Positions 34,378 through 47,000 of a stretch of DNA of 64,000 bases are shown here, piece by piece. The DNA is from Liolophura sinensis (lineage: Eukaryota; Mollusca; Polyplacophora; Chitonida; Chitonidae). The stretch lies in the NCBI RefSeq assembly GCF_032854445.1, contig NC_088306.1, positions 12,457,386-12,521,385 of the forward strand. Reading direction: 5' to 3'. The position numbers and the translations under genes were made by a program. The stretch's first letter is position 1; the number at the start of each line of letters is the position of its first letter. Below the pieces are notes generated by a model. It had not been told where the DNA came from. It ran no database searches and worked only from the letters and a program-made list of their open reading frames with translations.

Positions 34378-35712
34378 AGCAGCTAGCAATGAAGGGTAAA
34401 GTCTTTAGGACAGCAACGTGTACGTGATTATAGGAGCAGCTAGCAATGAAGGGTAAAGTCTTTAGGATAGTAACGTGTACGTGACTATAGGAGCAGCTAG
34501 CAATGAAGGGTAACGTCTTTAGGATAGCAACGTGCACATGATTATAGGAGCAGCTAGCAATGAAGGGTAAAGTCTTTAGGATAGTCACGTGTACGTGATT
34601 ATAGGAGCAGCTAGCAATGAAGGGTAACGTCTCTAGGATAGCAACGTGCACATGATTATAGGAGCAGCTAGCAATGAAGGGTAACGTCTTTAGGTTAGCA
34701 ACGTGTACGTGATTATAGGAGCAGCTAGCAATGAAGGGTAACGTCTTTAGGATAGCAACGTGTACGTGATTATAGGAGCAGCTAGCAATGAAAGGTAAAG
34801 TCTTTAGGATAGCAAAGTGTACGTGATTATAGGAGCAACTAGCAATGAAGGGTAAAGTCTTTAGGATAGTAACCTGTAGGTGACTATAGGAGCAGCTAGC
34901 AATGAAGGGTAACGTCTTTAGGATAGCAACGTGCACATGATTATAGGAGCAGCTAGCAATGAAGGGTAAAGTCTTTAGGATAGCAACGTGTACGTGATTA
35001 TAGGAGCAGCTAGCAATGAAAGGTAAAGTCTTTAGGATAGCCACGTGTACGTGATTATAGGAGCAGCTAGCAATGAAGGGTAACGTCTTTAGGTTAGCAA
35101 CGTGTACGTGATGATAGGAGCAGCTAGCAATGAAAGGTAAAGTCTTTAGGATAGCAAGGGTACGTGATTATAGGAGCAGCTAGCAATAAAGGGTAACGTC
35201 TTTAGCATAGTAACGATTATAGGAGCAGCTAGCAATGAAAGGTAAAGTCTTTAGGATAGTCACGTGTACGTGATTATAGGAGCAGCTAGCAATGAAGGGA
35301 AACGTCTTTAGGATAGCAACGTGTACGTGATTATCGGAGCAGCTAGCAATGAAAGGTAAAGTCTTTAAGATAGCAACGTGCACATGATTATAGGAGCAGC
35401 CATCAATGAAGGGTAAGGTCTTTAGGTTAGCAACGTGTACGTGATTATAGGAGCAGCTAGCAATGAAAGGTAAAGTCTTTAAAATAGCAACGTGTACGTG
35501 ATTATAGGAGCAGCTAGCAATGAAAGGTAAAGTCTTTAGGATAGTCACGTGTACGTGATTATAGGAGCAGCTAGCAATGAAGGGTAACGTCTTTAGAACA
35601 GCAACGTGTACGTGATTATCGGAGCAGCTAGCAATGAAAGGTAAAGTCTTTAGGATAGCAAGGGTACGTGATTATAGGAGCAGCTAGTAATGAAGGGGTA
35701 ACGTCTTTGCAT
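34378..35712. repeat. 57-bp minisatellite with a 19-codon open frame
   Basis: About 23 units (plus strand: GATTATAGGAGCAGCTAGCA, ATGAAGGGTAAAGTCTTTAG, GATAGCAACGTGTACGT). On the minus strand every unit reads AILKTLPFIASCSYNHVHV, open for 223 codons (34373-35044) and 122 codons (35180-35548), broken by short units between. No leader, splice sites or known domain. Confidence 0.95.
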
Positions 35713-36493
35713 AGCTACATGTATGTAACTACCGAAGCAAGCCGTACTGAAATGATAACGTTTTTGGAATAGTAAGTTGTACGAAAGTTTAAGTGTTATC
35801 AGCACTGAAGGGATAACGTCCCTGAGATGGTAATTTGTGCCTATTTTGCTTGAATTAAATATTCAAATTTCTGGATTGTAAGATAGGCATTATAAGCCCT
35901 ATTTGATAATATACGTCTTCCATAACCTCAATAGGCCAATATTTTTTCCTTTACCACTTGCTTATCTTATGAATTGCGTGTAAATAGCTGATGACGCCTC
36001 TCATTTAAAATGGCGGATTTCCCCAATTCCACCAGAAATGGATTAAATTTTTGTAGTGTATAATTCGGTGATTGTGTCTGCTTTCATACTGTAGCTGAAC
36101 GAAGTACGTGTCGCTCATATAAACCTATGCTATCACAATACTCATGTCTTCACAATGAACAAATGCGTCTGCTATAGTGGTAATGCTTTGTGTCTCTTGG
36201 CACAACATATACGTCTGATAAATAGGGTGAGTTTGTCATTGATGTATGTAGGACACATGGGCGATACTAAATGTTGAAAGAGCAGTTTTTTTTAATGATG
36301 TATAAAGGGAAAGTATGGACATTCAGTTTATGTTTCAATCGGATGATTCAAATGAATTATCGAATAATAAATAGTTTGTGTCATGGAAAAAACTTGGTAA
36401 TATTCCAAACCCCGGTGCTATTTTGTATTTTTTTAAACCTCAGGCATTTTCTATATATAAACATAAAAGCTTTTCTTGTAAGCTTCTACTCAC

Positions 36494-36555
36494 GTAAATT
36501 GCATACACAATGTCTCCATTTTTCCCATCTGTAATACCATGGGCATTGCACGCAC
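36494..36555 (-). CDS. Possible small orphan exon
   Basis: Minus strand, 62 nt between TTGGCAG and GTGAGT; one frame reads ACNAHGITDGKNGDIVYAIY. Family unknown; no partner exon with a fitting phase identified. Confidence 0.2.
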
Positions 36556-37289
36556 CTGCCAACAGAATAATGGAAATGTAAGAAACCGTTACATTAGAAA
36601 TGGGTCACCAATATAAGCTGCAGGCAAACTTGTACCGTACAACATAAAAACTTAAAGGATACAAGACACCTTTGCTTTATATTTCTTAACACGGTGTATA
36701 GTGTGTGGTTTAACATATAAAATTACCAAAAAGCATCTCGTCTTTCTTCTTGGGGTGTAAAAATTATGGAATGCGACCATGCTTTCATCTATACATTTTC
36801 CCTCTAACTGGAACGGCGATTTAAACGACAGTTTTAGTCGAGATTCGTTCCAGATTAATTCGAAAAAGCGACACTCTGACGAGATTTTAACGAGACACCG
36901 TCGAGATTCAGTCTTGAATCTCTTGTAAATCTCTTTGGCTTTGGCGACTAAAACTCGCGCCTCTGCTCTAGTTCGCCTGTTCGTTCACTTCTCGACCAGA
37001 TCTCTTCTGAATAAGTTGATCTCGCGTTCGCAGTATGTTCATCGATGTCATTTCCAAATATTTCGACTCTTGACTCGAAATATGAATAAAACTAAGGGGT
37101 TATTAAGAATAAAGATATGGTTCAAAAAATGAAAAAAAGAAAGTTTTATTCTAAATTTTTTTTTGTCATACCTTTCTTCATTTATATTAAAACCATATTC
37201 TTCCTTTATATTGCCTTTACATGTATCCTTTTACTTTATTTATGCTTTCTACCTTATGTTGTATGGAAGAGATACATGTAAACAAAACT

Positions 37290-37445
37290 TTGTTTCTGCT
37301 TATTTTTATGCAGAGCGCTTTATTTGTATCGCCCTCTGTGAGTAGCGTTGTATGGAGAGAGATACGCATGCAGAGCGCTCTATTTCTATCGCCCTCTGTG
37401 AGTTGCGTTGCAAGGAGTTTTGTGGGGAGCTTTATTTCTGTCAAC
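37290..37445. repeat. About 60-bp direct repeat
   Basis: Two to three units with GCAGAGCGCT, TATCGCCCTCTGTGAGT and GCGTTG. Confidence 0.75.
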
Positions 37446-37713
37446 TTCTGTGTATAATGCATACAGAGATAGACAGAACTCGATCCACTTAATATATCGT
37501 ATGTTTCATCTAAACTAGACTGCTGTGTAAACTAGGCGATAGGCTTAACACTTGGGAGATTGCGGATATGTCGATGACTGCCGATGTAGCTGACGAATCG
37601 TCTACTGAGTATTCCTGCTCACTTGAGCAGTGCTCACAGGGACGCTCAGTCGTTCAGAGTAGGACGGCTTGACAGGACCGGATACCCTGAGTCTTGTTCA
37701 GTCGCGGCTTGGG

Positions 37714-37719
37714 TATAAA
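37714..37719 (+). promoter_or_regulatory. Possible TATA box upstream of laccase B
   Basis: TATAAA in the context GGGTATAAACTGATCAG lies about 265 bp upstream of the exon 1 ATG, with a Tcag-type initiator-like sequence shortly downstream. It is the best TATA match in the 500 bp before the start codon. The 5'UTR length this implies is plausible, but no transcript evidence is available and such motifs occur by chance in AT-rich DNA. Confidence 0.25.
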
Positions 37720-37982
37720 CTGATCAGTTGTCTGACGCACTCGACGAACTTTTCATTCATCGACTTTATACCGGTTGAAGACGTCAAGCCCGACTTTTCA
37801 ATGAACACATATCTACACACTTTAACAAAAAAAATCACCTAGCGTTGATAACGTTTGGATTGCTTTCTCTGGCGATTTTGTTACAAACACCGGTGACTTC
37901 GACATCTAGCGCTGTGCCTATGTGACAACACCACCCCTGTGTTTTTCACACAAGCCTGTTTCATTATCTGCTGGATTATGAG

Positions 37983-38070
37983 ATGGATATGTATAGCGGA
38001 TTAATCCTATGCTTTCTGCTCGGAGCTGGCAACGTTTACGGTGTGAGCGAGTCAAGACTACATCTAGATG
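37983..38070 (+). CDS. Laccase B exon 1: signal peptide
   Basis: Starts at ATG (a second in-frame ATG lies two codons on) and encodes 29 residues with a classic signal peptide: MDMYSG, a hydrophobic core [10 protein letters not shown], then a polar stretch ending at SRLHLD. It ends in phase 1 before a strong donor, GTAAGT. Exon 2 at 45874 needs exactly one carried base and continues with DYKTHSC, so the frame joins cleanly and the total coding length is divisible by three once the exon 8 insertion is ignored. No other plus-strand leader exon with a matching phase was found between here and exon 2. The equivalent exon of copy A should lie about 2.4 kb left of base 1. Confidence 0.75.
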
Positions 38071-41000
38071 GTAAGTATCCGGTTCTGTTGACTTACTGTA
38101 TAATTACTTTCACAATTCCGAATTTTTAGTTGGAGTTATTAAAACGTTTGTGTAGTATCCCGACAACAATGAAAATAGTCCCGTATATAGTTCCGATGTC
38201 TGCGCATCGTTAAAGGCGCTCCCATTTAGGAATATTCGCAAAGCACTCTTCAGGTCTAGCCCTTGCTCGCACTTGAAAACCCGGAAGTTTGATTATTTAT
38301 TTATTTATTTATTTATTTGATTGGTGTTTTACGCCGTACTCAAGAATATTACACTTATACGACGGCGGCCAGCATTATAGTGGGGGGAAACCCACGACCA
38401 TCCGCGGGTTGCTGTCAGACCTTCCCACGTACGACCGGAGAGGAAGCCAGCATGAGCTGGACTTGAACTTACAGCGACCGCATTGGTGAGAGACTCCTGG
38501 TTCATTACGCTGCGCTAGCGCGGTAGCCAAATGAACCACGGAGGCCCCACCGGAAGTTTGATAGTTTCTTATTTACATCGGAGTTGCGATGGCAATGGCA
38601 TACATTTTTCATATCTCTATGATATTTTGAATTAAGTGAACCATTCACAAATCGCATACATTAGTCAAAATAAAATAAGATCCTACCTGAAGAGTTCGCT
38701 TCGACAGCCTGACAATCTGGTTCATTCCGTTGTTACTTTATAGAATGCAAAACAGATTTGTTTGTTTGTAGCATGACATTGCTTTACACATTGTTCCGTC
38801 ATATCATACACGGCAGTGGCCACTTCTAATTGTACCGTCCGAAAGCTTACATATTTACAACACTAGAGCACCATAAATAAGACACCAGATTTTTTGTGCT
38901 AACCCTCTGGAGCACGATAAATAAGATACCAGGATTGTCTCTGTAAGCAGCTGTCTAGAAAAGATAATCAACATAAATATAACAAATTTGGACATGCACG
39001 TCAGTATGTACATTCCATTCTTCATCTTTATGTACAGGTGTACTCTTTAAATGTGTACCAAATTGTGTGTATAGGGTGTATAATTTTCTTACACGGCGAG
39101 CAACACAAAAACATGCAAAAAAACTGGTACATCTTTGCTTTTGGGAAGTATTCTACATTGGAGAAAAACAGGTGAAAAATAATACATCAAACAAGAAATA
39201 TCCATTAGGCTATTCGGTTTGTACATGATGCGCCGACACGAGCAAAGGGAACTTTTTGGAAACCTAGAACAGCTTATAACGGTTTCGGAAAGAGGGCTGG
39301 CAGGAATATGTTCAGGGCTTATAATCCGAGGTCCATTGATATCGCAGAATGGGTTATGATTGGGGTTACTATGGATAGAGAGAAAACAAAAGAAAACACA
39401 AACCGAACATATTCAACACTCTCTATACTTTACCCGTAATGATTTCCATGCTTTTGTATTTCGAATAGCATATTATGTAGTCTTTGTTACTAAAAAATAT
39501 GTATATGTCTACCGTGTGAATCCTTCGAAATAGAAAATAAATAAATAAATAAGTTAAATTAATAAATAATGGTAGTAATTTCATCAACTTTCACTTGGAT
39601 TTATCCTCAACTGGCTCAGTGAAACAGCTAACGCGGTAATGCATTGTATTGGAGTAATCTTGAAACCGCATAATTGTGGAGGGAGGATGGTGGTGGTGGT
39701 GGTGGGGTGGGGGGGGGGGGGCACTGTGGTCTTTCGTGTACCCCTAACAAAGGGGGATTTTTGTGATGACCTCGAGCTACATGCTACCGCATTAATAAGT
39801 AACTGTATCTGTGTTTGTTGGCCATTGTTTGTCTTCTGTACAGCTGGGTCGGGTATCCGTTATACCCTCAATTAATGTACACCCTTTCGTTTATTTATCC
39901 CCGAAGGTAGAGAACAATGTGGGTATGGAAACTCGGACCTGTTGACCTTTGCTATGATCTAGCTATTAAAAGATAACCAGATGAGTTTTAGACACAAGTG
40001 TTCTTAAGGTCGATGAGTATTTCCTTCGGGAAACTGGGTCTTTGGGTAAATTACTTCAGACGAAAATAAATCGTGTGTCATTTTAGCTTAATGAGGACAC
40101 GTATCTGCTACAGAAGCAGGATAAACACACACAAATATTCGTAGACTTATGCAGAACATATTGCATATTGTAACTGATTCGGTGTTTGTTTTCTAAATTT
40201 TTACACACGCACTTTTCTCCAATACTCATCGGTTACACGTGGAGCTGTCTGCTATTACCTAACGTGGGAAGTTACGATGCTGTTTCCGCGGTACAATTAC
40301 TAGTTACTAAATGATTTGCAACAATATTATCATGTTATGCGCGTATGCAGTTTTGCAGTGATCTCATAGCTGCTCTAAGTCAATCATCATTACACTCTTT
40401 GGTAACGTGACTAGAGTGCTGGAGGTGAAAACAAAGCGAAATAAACCCAGATGAGATTGGCACTTTAATAACAGATTTTCGCATAAAAAATGAAAAATAT
40501 AGCTTTTAGGTTTCAGATTCTTTGTGGAAAGTAACCAGAATGTATCTAGCTATCAGATGTCATGGTGTCAATGACCTGTAGTTCTTTAAACTTTAACAAT
40601 GGGCAAATATCGGCATTTCGCCCTTTTAGCTCTGTGTTATTTATCACCTGTTGCTCTTTGCCAGGAACCCAGGAGCTCGAAACTAAGAATTGTAGTCATC
40701 GATGTAATACCGCATAGAAAACGGAAAGTTGTATTTATCTTGACCACTATTAAAATGGATTACAAAGTTTTTGGTTACTACTGGTTAATGCGTAGTAGCA
40801 TCTTCGTGACAACTGGCTCCACCCACGTCAACTTCCCATACCCATGACAACTTCCTTACATTACCCAAGGCGACTGCTGACACCCACGGTAACTTCCTAC
40901 ACCCATGGTAAATGTCTACATAAATGGTAAATGTCTACATCCATGGCAATTACATGGCAATATCACACAACCACTGATCTTCCCACATTCATGGCAACGT

Positions 41001-44000
41001 TACACTGCAACTACAACTATACCCACGGATGTCAACGAAATTCCAAACATACAGGACAATTCAGCTATTTGTTACATTGAGACGTGGTATCGTGGTATGA
41101 TGTTTCTTCCACGTGGCGTGTATCAGAATATAATGATTAAACAAATACATAAAAGCTACCTGAAATGGAATTATGCATAATACATAACACTGGCAATTGG
41201 TGTTGAACATACATGTATAAACACCCGGAGGGAAATGTGCAAAACAAAGCTGTCCTTTTACAGAAGACAATCGCTAACCTTCATCAGGTTATGATGCTAT
41301 CAAAGTGACAAACAGTAGCTGCAATACGTTGTGTTTGTGCGAGGCCTTAATGGACTGTGATATCTCACAGACCTCAACATTGCTTTGAAGTAGTCTCAAT
41401 ATTTAATTAGGGTATTTGCTTAATATAATTGCATATTGATTATGTATGAACATCAACCATTCATCATTATTCTTATAAAATACGTACTTGGAGAATGAAG
41501 TCATATCAATTGCTATTTTTTCATTATATTGTACCGAGAGTATGTGTACATTTCTAGCTTATCTGTGAGAACGACAGAAAGTTTTAGAGCCCCGAGGAAG
41601 TACATAATAATCATACCGCTGGGAGGCTCGTAAAAATTCTGTACTGACCCAATACAAAGGCCTTATCTCACTCTAATGGATAAAATAAATATAAAAAAAC
41701 TAAAACCGTTTTTATCAGTCCACCGTTTATTGTCACATTCTGCTGCCATTCTGTCTTGTACTGCAGCAAAGCGAAGTACTGATTTTGATTGGCTAAAATT
41801 ATTTCACAGTTATTATCGTGTTTTATCACACGCACTTAGAAGTGGCTATCATAGTCCTTGGACTACGTGATTGAATCTATTTGATTTATTTATCTTATTA
41901 GTGTTTTTACGCCGAACTCAAGAATATTTCACTTAGACGACGGCGGCCAGCATTATGGTGGGTGGAAACCGGGCAGAACCTGAGGGAAACCCACGACCAT
42001 CCACAGGTTGCTGATGACCTTCCCACTTACGGCCGGAGAGGAAACCAGCATGAGCTGGACTTGAACTCACAGCGACCGCATTGGTGTGATTGAATCCAAT
42101 CAGTGGTATTACAGAATGCATATGGAAGGTGTCCAAAAAGACATATGACCACAAAGTGATCATTTATAACAGTTGTTATAAATATATAACATATAACAGG
42201 AGTTTCATATCCTTCCGTCTTGGTGTATGTAAACAATTGTTTACCGAGATCATCGCATAGTGGTGCATGGTTAAACATCACCATTTAGCCATCTTATAGC
42301 ATTGAACTGTCTACATCTATATGTGCTTCTGTACCGATCGCGTTATAAATATGTTGAGTTGTAGCTATTTTGGGAAAGTAAATCGTCATATTAGGTTGAG
42401 GACCTGGCCATGCTCTTAAAAGTGACAGATTCGTGAAGGTAACTATGCATGCTGCTTACAAAATAAATTCATTTTCTATAAGTGAAGTTTTGTATAAATG
42501 CTCTGTGTCTAATATGAAAAGGTCTCTGGTAACCAGAATCTCAAGGCCAGTGTTTGAATGAGGGAGCGGTTCATGCTTAAAGTGGGTGTCAACTCTGATG
42601 GATCCGGTTCGGTGCTTTGACCTATATAATACTTCACGTGGAACACTGTAGATCGGACGTTTTTGTATCATTACATGTGGCAGAGAGCGAAGAACTATAC
42701 TCTAAATCAATAATCATGTAATGTTCATTAATCTTTGAGGAAAATGGAGTTTATATTCATCAGTGGTCAAGACGGAGCTCCGTTGACATGAATGATTGTG
42801 CCTTGAGTGTAGAACACTATACATTCTCCACATGATTTTGTAACTGAAAATAATTTTCGGGACGAGTGACGTCAGTCGGTGTGGTTGAAGAGTAGACTGA
42901 CCTGATTAACTCAAGGTGCTTAATACTACGTCAATTAAGCTTGCTAACTGAACATTAACTTCGGTCGCGTGCTTGTAAAAAAAAAGCCTTAAAATAAAAA
43001 CAAATCATAAACTTCCACTGTCAGAAAATTGATGTAATGGTATCTTTTTAAAATGTGTGAACACGTTTTCTGTTTTCATATTAGATAAATGTTGATCCTA
43101 AATAGTCTCTATGTGTACCTATATACTCTCTTCACACATATACGTATGCGTATCTAGCAGTACGTTTGTACCTATGGAGTATGCTATTCGAAATGTGTTA
43201 CTGAGCAATACTCAGCGTGTGTACTTACCCATTCGAGGTAAAAGAAATATTTCATTTTTGCCGCTTTAATAATTTTATTTATTTATTTACTTATTTACCT
43301 ACTTACTTACTTACTTAATTACTTACTTACTTAATTACTTACTTACTTCCTTACTTCCTTACTTACTTACTTATTTGTATTAGAGTTTTACGCCGTACTG
43401 AAGAATGTTTCACTTATTCAACGCCGGCCAGCATTATGGTGGGAGGAAACCGGGTAGAACCCGGGGGAACCCAAAACCATCCATAAGTTGCTTGTACACA
43501 TTCCCACATACGACAGGAGAAGAAGTCAGAACGTATAGTTAAAGGCTCCTTAAATGCCATTTTGCTGCGCTAGCACGCTAATCATTCGGCCACAGAGGCC
43601 AGAAATGGTTTATTCATATGATTCATATAAGTCTTGTGAACGAATTAAGTTTGGCTTTTAAAGCCATTAATTTATACACACATACTAAATACACGCCTTT
43701 ACACATACTGATTTTAATTTTGTCTTTGGTCTGTATATCTAAACATAATCGAACAATTCTGACTTCTGGATTAATTTGTACAGAAATGGAGGAGACATCT
43801 CTTTGTATGTATATGTATGTACATGTATGTGTGTACGCATACGAGCGCGCGTCTAGCCACCCTTGTTTTTTGCCACAGAGCCTTAACCTGCACGCAGTCA
43901 GTCATCCGATGCTCTATTGTCTCAGGAGATTTATGGCAAAAAGTCACATATCTCATTGTCATATTTATCAGTTTTATCAGGAAAAGCATTCGTATTTATT

Positions 44001-47000
44001 ATCCCGTGTAAAAATCTATAATTAAAGTCTTGTGGATAAACAGAATTAGTAGACTTAAATGACGCAGAAAAGACCCGCTGCCAATTAATATCTGACCTTC
44101 CTAGATAATTCACCCATTGGGTGCATTATTTCATTTCTACACTTCCATTATTTATGATATCATAGAAACCACCGCAGCCTTTTCTGTGGCACAAGTTTAA
44201 TGTATCGAGAAAGCGTTGGTTGACCTGACCATATCTCTAGCTGTTATTGGGCAAGCCAAAAAATTTACATTTTGCTTAAGAACTAGTCCTCAAGTCTTCT
44301 GTGTTAGGAGGAGAATTGCCGTCGGTAACTGCCGAAGTGCAGTTCGTACCTTTCCGGTAGCGCTATTCTTCCCAGAAGGTAGCGAACAGTACAGTTCGTT
44401 TTCCGCTTGACGATCGGGAAACCGGAATTAGGTTCCGATTTTACACTAACAAACCGGCAGTTTTAACGACTCTCATTGGCTGAGAGGCAACACATCCCCA
44501 GCATAAATTACAGGGTGTTAAAGATGGAGGACGCGATGGACTGAGCGATTTATGCCAGCTTTACCGTATCCAGGCTTTACGTGTATGACGAGGAAAAATC
44601 GCAAAATTCTGCAACAGGCACCACCAGATAGAAAAAAATCTGCTCTTTTCAGCCCATAGTGACATGTTTTTAAGTTTTCTTCTCCTTTAGGTCTACCATA
44701 CCCAAGTCCCTCATTTTTGTAATATAGTACCAGTGTTCTTGCGTCCCCAGTTCTGTAATCTAGTACCAGTGTTCTTGCGTCAACATTTCTGTAATCTAGT
44801 ACCAGTTTTCTTGCGTCCCCATTTCTGTAATCTAGTACCAGTGTTCTTGCGTCCCCATTTTTGTAATCTAGTGCCAGTTTTCTTGCGTCTCCATTTTTGT
44901 AATCTAGTACCAGTGTTCTTGCGTCCCCATTTTTGTAATCTAGTACCAGTTTTCTGAGATTTATGCTGTCATTACTGTCATTCCAAATAAATTTAAACAT
45001 GGTTCTGCTTATATCGTTCATAATTTTTCTTGGTGGGTTTGGTAAAGCTGAAAAAAAGATGTATCAATTTTGACACTGCTAAGGACAACCAGTGTGACTT
45101 TGCCTACAAGCATTAAATTTCTCAATCTCCATCTGTGCAAATCTAATTTTATTTCATCGATTTTCCTCACGTAATTTATTTTCCAAATATCCTGCAAATC
45201 TGAGGTGGAGAAATTAGTACCAAGTATTGTAAATTCACTGCACCAGTAAAGTTTTATCTCTTTGCATAACTTTATTTGCGAACTTCTCATAGAGCATATC
45301 CAAACTGCCTTTGTTTTGTCAGTATTTATTTTTAACCCCGAGTGTCGATAAAATAGGTCTAGGCATTCTAATGAGGTTCTAAGGAATAATTTTGAACCAT
45401 CAAGGGTTAACCGTCTTTCATCAATATCAGCCATTTGGCTTAACTTAAATTCAGTTCCATTATGAATTATTCCTCTGATAGATTTATTCTCTCGAATCAT
45501 TTTTCTTAACCCTTTCCCACAAAGTAAAAGTAGGTATGGTGAAATGAGATCACCTTGCCTACATCCACGCGACACCTCGAAAAATGATGAAAAAATACCC
45601 GTTTTGAATAATGGAACTGCTCATATCCTTATATAGTACATTAACCCAATTTTGAATCATATCGCGAAAATTTTTTATGAATTTTACGAAAGTTTTTATG
45701 ACTTCGTTTATAAAGGTCCAGGAAAATTGAATCGGAGGCCTTTTCAAAATCAACATATAATAAAAGTCAGAGGATTTGTTTGTCTTTGGTTTCAAACATC
45801 AGATCATATACACTCTATAATTTCATGTGGTTGTATAAGCGGATTTCAGCTTGATCTTGTTCACGACTCACAGATTACAAGACCCACAGCTGCATGCGGT
45901 CATGCGAGGAAGGAGAACCAGCGAGAACCTGTGAATATTACTTCACCGTGGAATGGTATTTTGTGCTGACAAAAGCCTGCTACAACTGTCCCTTTAACAA
46001 GACGGATTGTTACCGGCCTCACTGCATCTCCGCAGATGGCTTCCCGAGAGCCGTAGTGGTCGTAAACCGCATGCTTCCGGGACCAGCAATTCAGGTAAGA
46101 TTTCAGGCTCTCCCACTGCGCATGTGTCAGCCGCTGAGCGTAATCGCAGACAGCCGTTCCCGGAAATTATAAAAAAATTCACTTTAAATGTAAGAGTATT
46201 CTTACAACTCTGTTTATATAAACCATTAGATAAATGTTTCTCGTAGGAATTCATATCTGGCGACATGTAGCGGTGCATCTTTTAACAGTTACATAACGAC
46301 GGTTAAGCGAAGCCAAACAAAGCATTGAATGGCAGCTATATGTAGCTTTACGACAGTGGATAGTAGTTACAATTCAAATTGAAACAGCATTTGGCATTTC
46401 AGAACCATATTAAGGACAAACCTGCAATAAATAAATAACACAGTTCTCATGGATAACAACGTTTATTATATCATCCCCCATCTATTGTTTTTGATCATGA
46501 ATCCCTCTTTATTTTCTACATAGTCATCCAACATTGTACATGTTCAACCGGCTTAGAAACGGTTTTAGACTCGAGATCTAAACGCTGCCAACTAATAACC
46601 CAAGGAGCTGATACATGACCTGCAATGTGTTATTTAATATTAGAAATAATACTTAAAGGAACAAAGCTTAAAGGATTGTTCGTGATCTGGAAACTACCTC
46701 ACAGCGATAGGAACCTCTAACAAATCTCCAGACGTAAAGCTGAAAGTTAATCAACGGAAGGAAGATTTGAGGCCAATATATCGTTGGTCTGCATTACGGA
46801 CTTTTCAACTGTTAACTTCAATTCGGCAGTGTAGCATAACTTCAAGAAACCTTTATACAGCGAATGCAACAAACTGAACTTCTAAAGCTCCTTTCAGATA
46901 AATCACTTTAACTTTTAAATGGGACGCAGGTATTCTTCTTAGTTTCTCAGGCCATTCGACCATAGACAGCTCGAAGTTTTCAGTATAATTATTTATAAGT

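Larger units (their letters stand above)
35713..37982. other. Region upstream of laccase B exon 1
   Basis: No recognised gene. Contains a possible small exon at 36494-36555, a ~60-bp repeat at 37290-37440 and a TATA-like site at 37714. Confidence 0.5.

Noticed and set aside
34373-35044. CRISPR array
   Set aside because: The 57-bp units are contiguous with no unique spacers, and the genome is eukaryotic.
36780-37030. Possible inverted repeat around AGTCGAGATTC / GACTAAAACTCGCG
   Set aside because: Only short, imperfect matches; no clear terminal repeats or element ends.
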